NCBI GenBank assembly: GCA_905480065.1
Contig: CAJQOV010000175.1
Coordinates: 1-11,710 of the forward strand
DNA from: an uncultured Gammaproteobacteria bacterium
GTDB lineage: Bacteria; Pseudomonadota; Gammaproteobacteria; UBA9214
DNA length: 11,710 bases
Direction of reading: 5' to 3'
A program made the position numbers and the translations under genes. The notes under the pieces are model-generated. The model was not told the DNA's origin and ran no database searches. It worked only from the letters and a program-made list of their open reading frames with translations. Below are positions 6,054 through 11,710 of this stretch, in pieces (the stretch's first letter is position 1; each line of letters starts with the position of its first letter).

Positions 6054-7295
6054 TCAGACTCCGTGCTCCTCCACTTCAAAAATGCCATCACGCTCACAGG
6101 AGCGGATAATCCCGATATCCCGATCAATCGCACCGGGATCGCTGCCGATCAATATTAGCAGACCCGCAACACGTTTCAGTTCATCTCCGCGTTGCGTAGC
6201 AACGGACATGGAATGCAAGGTCGGTAGCGCCCTGAGGTCTTCCAGATGTCGAGTGCGAATGAGTTTACCCGGGTGTGGCGGCACAAGGAATACGTTGGCC
6301 GCATACTGCTGCAGTTCCGGTTGGGTATCGAGGGTGGTCAGGAACATTTCCGGTTCCATAATGGCGCTGACGGTCTCGTCCAGATGGCAAATTCCCCCAC
6401 AGATACGACTCAGCACGGCATTCATTCCAGTCGTTAGCCTGGCCCCGATCTCAACGAGTACCGGGCCATCCTCGCGCCAGATCATTTCGCAGTGCGATGG
6501 CCCGAAGCAAATGCCCAGGGCCTTCAGTACCTCGGATGCATAGTCTCGCAGTGCTGTCTGCCGCTGGCCATCATAGGGAATCAGGCGCATTGCATCGTAG
6601 GCTATGAACTCCCGAGCCCCTTTTGGGCGGTCATATTGCCAGACGGCGGTCAGCTTTGGCTGAGCATCGACACTCACCATGTCGATGACGTATTCCGTTC
6701 CCTCGAGAAACTCCTGGACAATGGCCTCTGTGTTGCTTGCGCCCAGCATATTCATGTCGGACAGAATCGAGACCGCGGCCTTTCTGACTTCATCGCTGTT
6801 CTGGCAACAAAAGACCTGATCAGATCCCACGCTCCGCGGAGGCTTGACGATCACCGGCCAGTCCAGCATCTCGCGGGTCCAGTCGAGGATCTCGTCGACA
6901 TCACTGGAACGGAACTGCAATGCCGTCCGCAAGCCATGGCGTTTCACTGCTTCGCACATCAGGAACTTGTCGCGGCGGGCCTCGCGCAGCGCGGGATCGT
7001 TTGCAGGCAGCCCGAGCTGATCGGCCAGCTGCTCGGCAAGTTCGACGCCTGACTCGAAGCCGGCTATCACGTGCGACGGTTGATGTTGCCGTACAAGATC
7101 CAGGGTCCGTTCGAAATTGTCATCGGCACGAATCACATCGATGAATGCGTCAGGGTTATAGCCTTTTTTCAGCGCGGCAGGAATCGACGGGGAACTTTCG
7201 ATAGCGAGGCAGGGGACGCCTCGCTCTAGAAGTGTTTCGGCGAGTAGCGCACCGGCAGAGTAAGGGTCGACAATGGCAACCGGAGCCTTCGGCAT
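6054..7295 (-). CDS. ATP-grasp ligase, L-amino-acid-ligase type
   Basis: The 413-residue protein has a pre-ATP-grasp N-terminal domain (VAIVDPYSAGALLA), then the ATP-grasp fold. The nucleotide lysine is in WPVIVKPPRSVGSDQVF (Lys151). An adenine-side segment IVQEFLEGTEYVIDMVS follows at about 192-208, and metal ligands lie in GPSHCEMI (Glu270) and VEIGAR (Glu282). The HCE ... EIGAR pattern and the C-terminal domain with VPPHPGKL are typical of ligases that join a carboxylate, as an acyl phosphate, to an amino acid or amine. Substrates cannot be read from the sequence. ATG 7295 is chosen: it starts 2 nt after the upstream stop, indicating translational coupling. A TTG at 7301 overlapping that stop is the alternative start, adding two residues. 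Confidence 0.85.
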   Translation of the reverse strand: MPKAPVAIVDPYSAGALLAETLLERGVPCLAIESSPSIPAALKKGYNPDAFIDVIRADDNFERTLDLVRQHQPSHVIAGFESGVELAEQLADQLGLPANDPALREARRDKFLMCEAVKRHGLRTALQFRSSDVDEILDWTREMLDWPVIVKPPRSVGSDQVFCCQNSDEVRKAAVSILSDMNMLGASNTEAIVQEFLEGTEYVIDMVSVDAQPKLTAVWQYDRPKGAREFIAYDAMRLIPYDGQRQTALRDYASEVLKALGICFGPSHCEMIWREDGPVLVEIGARLTTGMNAVLSRICGGICHLDETVSAIMEPEMFLTTLDTQPELQQYAANVFLVPPHPGKLIRTRHLEDLRALPTLHSMSVATQRGDELKRVAGLLILIGSDPGAIDRDIGIIRSCERDGIFEVEEHGV

Positions 7296-7297
7296 AA

Positions 7298-9025
7298 TCA
7301 AGGCATCGACAGCGGGTTATGCAGCCTTTTCACATGCAGGATGCGATGATGGAAGTGATCACAAACCAGGATTTCATCGGGAGTAACCTGTTTTGCCCAG
7401 CGTGGTTGATCGAGACTGTTCAACTTTGAACCCGGCACGCTGGAGAATTCCCACAGCAGTTGGCCCTTGATCGTGCAACCCAGAATGCGATTCTGCCCGG
7501 TATCCGTGATGACCAGGGTTCCGTCCTCGTCAGCCTCGGCATAACGAGGCTGGTGCAGACGCAACAGTGCGGCCTGGCCCCTTATCTCGCTGAGTGATCG
7601 CAGGCATTTACCATCTGTTCCCACAATCAGCACGCGCTGGTTTCCGGTATCCGAGATTATAACGGAGCCGTCATTCATCTGTTGTGCACTGTGAGGATCC
7701 TTCAGCTTGATATCACTACTATCCCCAATGATCCGATGTATACCTCCAGACCAATCGACTTCAAGGACGAGATCCTGGCTCGAATCACAGATCAGCAAAT
7801 TCCCGTTTGGCAACAGGCGTACGTCGTGCGGATCCTGCAATGTTGGCCGAAGCTCCAGCTGTATGCTGCATAACTCGTTGACTATGCCCCCGTCACTTGA
7901 TATTTCAACAATCCGGCCATTTCTCGCATCCGCAATAAGCAGAGAACCCGATGGCAACTTGCGCACACACCTTGGCCAGAACAAGGTGTACTCGGCGTTA
8001 AATCGGATCGTCTCTACTTTACCGTTTTGGAACTCGACAATGCGATTGTTGCCGGTGTCTGCAACCAGGTAGCGATTTTCTCCAATGAGATCCACGGAGC
8101 GTGGATATGACAAGTGGCGTCGCCCGGCAATGCTGTCTCCGTATTCCCAAACTATCTTGCCTTGCGGGTCAAGCTGGATAATCCTTCCATTACCCGAATC
8201 ACAAACCAGGTAGTGCCCATTCGGTAGTCCGTCAACATAGGTTGGATCGCATAATCCACTTTCAGGGAGAGCAATGGGTTGTGCATGGCCATCGGGGAAA
8301 ACCGACAGAATGCGGTGGTTTCGGGTGTCTGCTATCAGACGCTGTCCGCTGGAAAGGCACGTGGCCGAGTTGGGGCTGGAGACCCGACATTCGTGAGCGG
8401 AGGGGTTTTCCGGCTCACCGAATTGCCAGGCGATGTTGCCGTCACGGTCAATCTCGGTGGCGAAATGCCGGAATGAATCTGCGACCAGGATCCTGTCGCT
8501 GGCAAGCAGTTGCACATTACTCGCGACACCGATAGACCGAGATGCTGGCGGAAGAAACCATAATATCCGCCCCTGCCGGTCAATCTCGACAATGTCCACA
8601 TCAAACGACCGATTGGAGAAAACGACCAGGAATGTACCTTTGTCTGTCCACCGTGCGTATCGGGGCAGTTTTTTGCTGCACGCGCGGAGCCCGAACCGAT
8701 CAATAATCTTGCCTTGCGAAGATACAATCAACAGCTCCCAATGAGTACGCCGCACGATCGCGATACAACCATCGCCCATCAAACATCCAAATCCATCGTC
8801 AATTCCAATCGTCGTCGAATCGAAAAGTATCTGGTGGTTTGTATCAATGCGCAACGTGCGACACTCGAAGCGAAATGGAACCGACATGTTCCACTCCTCG
8901 GCAATAACGCAGGTGCCGTCACTCGCCTTTGCTGCATATAAGGGGGAAGATAGCCGCTGGAAGCGCCTCGCTTCCGGCAACGATGCATATTCGATACCGA
9001 CCTCCCGAATCAATTCCCACGTCAT
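7298..9025 (-). CDS. NHL-type beta-propeller protein without signal peptide
   Basis: The 575-residue protein is built of tandem propeller repeats about 43-49 residues apart. Each has the pattern P-x-x-V/A ... G-x-x-L/I-V/I-x-D-[ST]-x-N-x-R-I. Good copies include ADTRNHRI (232-239), CDSGNGRI (275-282), ADTGNNRI (322-329), ADARNGRI (365-372), SDTGNQRV (458-465) and TDTGQNRI (507-514). Weaker copies are at 182, 413 and 555, nine in all. Some blades end in G-x-I-x-W-x-F/Y, as in PQQ-type propellers. The N-terminal 120 residues are more diverged. Start 9025 is chosen over an in-frame ATG at 9094 because AGGGGTGAG lies just upstream and the extra 23 residues look non-coding. The start MTWELIREVGIEYASL has no export signal, so the protein is probably cytoplasmic. 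It is first in the operon with the ligase and decarboxylase. The function is unknown; a scaffold or binding role is inference. Confidence 0.85.
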   Translation of the reverse strand: MTWELIREVGIEYASLPEARRFQRLSSPLYAAKASDGTCVIAEEWNMSVPFRFECRTLRIDTNHQILFDSTTIGIDDGFGCLMGDGCIAIVRRTHWELLIVSSQGKIIDRFGLRACSKKLPRYARWTDKGTFLVVFSNRSFDVDIVEIDRQGRILWFLPPASRSIGVASNVQLLASDRILVADSFRHFATEIDRDGNIAWQFGEPENPSAHECRVSSPNSATCLSSGQRLIADTRNHRILSVFPDGHAQPIALPESGLCDPTYVDGLPNGHYLVCDSGNGRIIQLDPQGKIVWEYGDSIAGRRHLSYPRSVDLIGENRYLVADTGNNRIVEFQNGKVETIRFNAEYTLFWPRCVRKLPSGSLLIADARNGRIVEISSDGGIVNELCSIQLELRPTLQDPHDVRLLPNGNLLICDSSQDLVLEVDWSGGIHRIIGDSSDIKLKDPHSAQQMNDGSVIISDTGNQRVLIVGTDGKCLRSLSEIRGQAALLRLHQPRYAEADEDGTLVITDTGQNRILGCTIKGQLLWEFSSVPGSKLNSLDQPRWAKQVTPDEILVCDHFHHRILHVKRLHNPLSMP

Positions 9026-9108
9026 TAACTCACCCCTGGCTTTGGTGTAATAAATAATCTGTATGTGTCTGGCAGCAGTAACGCAAAGAGCCAATTACGA
9101 CTCTAGCA

Positions 9109-9137
9109 GATATAATTATCCGTTCCTGCATAATCAA
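9109..9137 (-). promoter_or_regulatory. Sigma-70-type promoter candidate for the propeller/ATP-grasp/decarboxylase operon
   Basis: On the minus strand TTGATT (9137-9132) and TATATC (9114-9109) are separated by an ideal 17 nt. Each matches its consensus at four of six positions. Transcription would begin near 9102 and give a leader of about 75 nt before the ATG at 9025, with nothing else coding in between. Confidence 0.4.
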
Positions 9138-9555
9138 AGCAAACCATGGGTAGTTGTAGTGGTCAACTGCTTTCAGACTCTTGTTATGGGCTTTTTCAGA
9201 AACACCCCGGTGTCTTGTGACCCAACACCGAACGCAGATACACCACAAGGAAAACCTTGCAGCCCAACCCGATCAACAACGCCATCAGGCGAACAGATAA
9301 ATCCACAGGGTCAAGCAACGCTCGCGACACGGCTTCCAGAGCAGACAAGGCCTCCACCGTGATGCGGCAAGTAACAAGCATTACATGACTATGGCCGGAT
9401 GGATGCTATAACTGCACAACCGCTCGGGCTTTTGCCACTTCCAGTCCACGGCCGCCACCCCGGCATGGAGAGAAACCTGCGACTTACGCTACACAGACGC
9501 TTTCTTTCCTGCCGATGCCTTGAACTTGCGCAAGGGCAAGGGTAGTATCTTTACA

Positions 9556-9561
9556 TATAAT
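9556..9561 (+). promoter_or_regulatory. Possible -10 element for the nucleotidyltransferase gene
   Basis: A perfect TATAAT lies in an AT-rich stretch about 85 bp before the ATG at 9647. No acceptable -35 is found 16-18 bp upstream, so the promoter is weakly supported. Confidence 0.25.
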
Positions 9562-9646
9562 TTTCATAATTGTAGTGCTATTCCTGACTGATAGGTTCCA
9601 CACCTTACTTCCCGCTTAAAACCTGCGATGAGCATTAATTGTTAAC

Positions 9647-10912
9647 ATGACACGTGTCGCACATGAGGCCAACGCCTGGCCACCGGTGGATGGGGCAATT
9701 GATATCCGCGACGAATTTCGTCTCCTGCTGCTGATCGCCCACACCCGAATTGAACCACAACAACGCGAACTGATTCAGGCACTGGTTCTGAAACAGCTGG
9801 ATTGGGAGTTCACCCTCCGCAAGGCTCGCTCGCATGGCCTGATACCGTTGCTGTATCGCACCCTGAAAGAATATTGCGCAGACCGGGTTCCATCCGCTGT
9901 GCTTCAGCAGCTCGAGACCGACTGCATAACCAATACCAAACGCAATCTGGTTCTCACCACAGAGCTGATCAAGGTACTGCGCATTCTGGAATCCGCAAAC
10001 ATCAGTGCAGTTCCCTACAAGGGGCCCGCGCTCGCCGCGCTCGCGTACGGCGATGTCACATTGCGCAAGTTTTTCGATCTCGACGTGGTGATACGGCCAC
10101 AGGATGTCATTCCTGCAAAGTCGCTGCTGATCTCTCACGGCTACCAGTGGCGCCCCATGCGGGGACAGGTAACAGGACGCAACGAAGCAAGAAATATCCC
10201 GATCTGGCACGAGTACAATTTTATTCACCCAGATAACAACGCCATGATCGATCTGCACTGGCGTATCAGCCCCGCGTACTTTCCTTTCAATATCGACCTC
10301 AATGACATATGGCAACGCCTGGAACCGGCGCGACTGCTCGACGCAGATATAAAGGTGTTCCCACCTGAAGCCTTGTTATTGTTTCTCTGCGTACACGGCA
10401 GCAAGGACCTGTGGTGGAGGCGAATCGGCTGGATCTGCGATATTGCAGAGCTGCTGGACTCGAACCCTGACCTTGACTGGTCATACAGTCTTGAGCTGGC
10501 AACGCATTCCGGGGCACAACGTATGTTATTGCTAGGACTGGCGCTTGCCCGCGAGCTATTGCAGGCACCACTACCTGAGAATATCTGTAACTTGATCCGT
10601 TTGGATAGAGCGTTGCAGCCGCTTATCCAGCAAGTGCACCATCGCCTGCTCAACGAGCATACTATCCGCTACCCGGTTCTCGAAGGACAGTCCTTCCGCA
10701 TCAGCGTGCGTGAGCGGCTGAGCGACAGAATTCCAACTTATCGACACCTGGTAAAAACTCTGTTTAGCATGGTTTTCATACCGAACCGCAAGGACCATGA
10801 AGTGATCAATCTGCCCGGCGCGCTGTCTCCGCTGTACTACCTGGTGCGACCCGTTCGCCTCGCGCAGAAGTTCTGGTCGCGAACTTTCCGCCACAGCAAC
10901 ACAACACCCTGA
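9647..10912 (+). CDS. Nucleotidyltransferase-fold family protein (PF14907-like)
   Basis: The 421-residue protein carries the hallmarks of the uncharacterised NTP_transf_5 family. These are PYKGPALAALAYGDVTLR followed by FFDLDVVI (residues 123-149, with Asp144 and Asp146 as likely metal ligands), DLHWRI (202-207) and HGSKDLWWRRIGWICDIAELL around 250-270. The last two are the usual His-rich core signatures of the family. Its members resemble MNT-type nucleotidyltransferases and recur in polysaccharide loci and in some lasso-peptide and HprK-related-kinase gene clusters. The reaction is not established. There is no clear Shine-Dalgarno before ATG 9647; a five-codon frame (9628-9645) ends one base before it. 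The ABC exporter gene follows 56 bp downstream on the same strand, so the two are probably co-transcribed. Confidence 0.8.
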   Translation: MTRVAHEANAWPPVDGAIDIRDEFRLLLLIAHTRIEPQQRELIQALVLKQLDWEFTLRKARSHGLIPLLYRTLKEYCADRVPSAVLQQLETDCITNTKRNLVLTTELIKVLRILESANISAVPYKGPALAALAYGDVTLRKFFDLDVVIRPQDVIPAKSLLISHGYQWRPMRGQVTGRNEARNIPIWHEYNFIHPDNNAMIDLHWRISPAYFPFNIDLNDIWQRLEPARLLDADIKVFPPEALLLFLCVHGSKDLWWRRIGWICDIAELLDSNPDLDWSYSLELATHSGAQRMLLLGLALARELLQAPLPENICNLIRLDRALQPLIQQVHHRLLNEHTIRYPVLEGQSFRISVRERLSDRIPTYRHLVKTLFSMVFIPNRKDHEVINLPGALSPLYYLVRPVRLAQKFWSRTFRHSNTTP

Positions 10913-10921
10913 GAAGCTTTT

Positions 10922-10946
10922 CAGGACACTCAAAACTCCAGGACAC
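10922..10946 (+). repeat. Short direct repeat between nucleotidyltransferase and ABC genes
   Basis: CAGGACAC is found at 10922-10929 and 10939-10946, 17 bp apart. It is exact but short and may be chance. Confidence 0.3.
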
Positions 10947-10968
10947 ACAAGAGAAGTGTTCAGCACTC

Positions 10969-11710
10969 ATGCCCGGTATCACTAAACAAATACACTCGCT
11001 GCTAACTGCAAGGGAACGCCAGCGATTCCTGTACATGGTGCTGTCCGCCATGGCCATGACAGCCCTCGAACTGGTTGGAATCAGCGCCATTGTGGCCTTT
11101 ATGGCTATTCTGGCCCAGCCGGATCTGGTTTACGAAAATCGGTGGCTGAACCGGCTGTATACCGCCGTAGGTATTGATGATACGCATACATTCATCCTGA
11201 TATCCGGCTTCACGCTGCTGCTGATCTATTTACTCAAGAACCTGCTGGCCGCCTTTACGGTGTGGCTGCAACTGCGTTTCGTGTGGGGCACGCTCTTGTC
11301 ACTGTCACAAAGACTGCTGGAAAAGTACATATACAGCCCCTATCAATATTTTCTCACGCGCAATACCTCCGAGATTCAAAAGAACCTGCTTTCGGAGATG
11401 AACCAGATTGTGAACGGCGTGATGATGCCGGCTACGCGACTCATTACCCAGTCCATCATGGCCGGCTGCATCATTGCACTGCTGTTCTGGAATGATCCGG
11501 TCCTGGCCAGCGCTATAACCATCCTGTTCGGGGGCGCCTATGCCTCGGTGTATTTCGGGTTCAGGCATAAACTATCGACAATCGGTGCACGACGTGTCGC
11601 CGCTGATAAACTGCGATTCAAAGCATTATCCGAAGTCCTTGGCGGCATCAAGGAAGTCCGCATGACGGGTCGAGAGCAATATTTCATTGACAATTTCACA
11701 GCTGCGCTCA
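10969..11710 (+). CDS. ABC exporter, membrane domain (runs off right edge), PglK/MsbA-like
   Basis: The visible 247 residues form the N-terminal transmembrane part of an exporter-type ABC protein. Hydrophobic segments lie at about residues 21-49 (MVLSAMAMTALELVGISAIVA), 75-100, 155-173 and 177-198. They are joined by charged cytoplasmic stretches including LLEKYIYSPYQYFLTRNTSE and GGIKEVRMTGRE. The ALELVGISAIVAFMA first helix, the YFLTRNTSEI segment and the IKEVRM segment are typical of PglK-like half-transporters that flip lipid-linked glycans and of peptide exporters fused to an ATPase. The ATPase domain lies beyond the window, so the cargo class cannot be fixed. The ribosome-binding site is poor: AGAGAAG lies about 13 nt upstream of the ATG. 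The gene is adjacent to the nucleotidyltransferase gene. Confidence 0.85.
   Translation, partial: MPGITKQIHSLLTARERQRFLYMVLSAMAMTALELVGISAIVAFMAILAQPDLVYENRWLNRLYTAVGIDDTHTFILISGFTLLLIYLLKNLLAAFTVWLQLRFVWGTLLSLSQRLLEKYIYSPYQYFLTRNTSEIQKNLLSEMNQIVNGVMMPATRLITQSIMAGCIIALLFWNDPVLASAITILFGGAYASVYFGFRHKLSTIGARRVAADKLRFKALSEVLGGIKEVRMTGREQYFIDNFTAAL

Larger units (their letters stand above)
9026..9646. other. Gene-free region between the divergent operon and the nucleotidyltransferase gene
   Basis: These 620 bp carry the promoter candidates for both flanking transcripts. A minus-strand open frame (9196-9381) encodes a hydrophobic 61-residue peptide ending LGHKTPGCF. A plus-strand open frame (9412-9591) has no start codon and reads through WRETCDLRYTDAFFPADAL. 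Neither has a recognisable family or ribosome-binding site. They may be decayed gene fragments or chance. A 6-bp stem CGGTGT (9208-9213)/ACACCG (9225-9230) is also present. I found no precursor-peptide gene. Confidence 0.5.

Noticed and set aside
9026..9094. Upstream in-frame start at 9094 for the propeller protein
   Set aside because: The added 23 residues look non-coding and lack a ribosome-binding site, whereas ATG 9025 has AGGGGTGAG upstream. The promoter candidate would also start too close to 9094.
9063..9362. Plus-strand open frame of 99 residues
   Set aside because: It has no ribosome-binding site or family resemblance and a P/T/Q-rich tail; it spans the leader and promoter of the divergent operon.
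9628..9645. Five-codon frame (MSINC) ending one base before the nucleotidyltransferase start
   Set aside because: It is too short and lacks a Shine-Dalgarno; a translational-coupling leader is possible but not supported.

Overview
The window looks like chromosomal DNA of a moderately GC-rich proteobacterium, most likely a gammaproteobacterium. This is inferred from the gene families, proteobacterial-type Shine-Dalgarno sites and two kinds of intergenic palindrome that are common in Proteobacteria. The species cannot be named from the sequence. No tRNA, rRNA, CRISPR array, intact transposase or integrase was seen.

Left part (1-1476): the 5' end of a small heat-shock protein (Hsp20) gene runs off the left edge on the minus strand, with a potentially structured leader. 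Divergent from it are two tandem paralogous genes, each for a 137-residue protein made of a pair of CBS domains. A 9-bp tandem duplication and a 56-bp imperfect palindrome follow the second one.

Middle left (1615-3423): a P-loop sulfotransferase with a C-terminal coiled coil (+) converges on a gene for a secreted DNRLRE/CBM96-like beta-sandwich protein (-). The latter has a good promoter candidate. About 570 bp of non-coding DNA with two hairpin repeats follows.

Centre (3994-9025): a compact minus-strand operon, in transcription order. It encodes a roughly 575-residue NHL-type beta-propeller with no signal peptide, an ATP-grasp ligase of the L-amino-acid-ligase type (2-nt gap), a fold-type III PLP decarboxylase of the DapDC/ODC family (29-nt gap) and a DsbA/thioredoxin-like lipoprotein (66-nt gap). 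The ATP-grasp plus PLP-decarboxylase pair recalls the enzyme logic of butirosin side-chain synthesis (BtrJ/BtrK) and vibrioferrin synthesis (PvsA/PvsE). Here it stands without a carrier protein or NIS synthetase in view and is linked to a propeller. It is the best candidate for an undescribed small-molecule or peptide-modifying system in the window.

Right part (9647-11710): after about 620 bp with no convincing gene, a plus-strand pair begins. It comprises a PF14907-type nucleotidyltransferase-fold protein and, running off the right edge, the membrane domain of an ABC exporter resembling PglK/MsbA-type flippases. Such genes are typical of surface-polysaccharide or peptide-natural-product loci, as are sulfotransferases. 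The window may therefore be the edge of a cell-surface or secondary-metabolite region beside a small stress-gene block.
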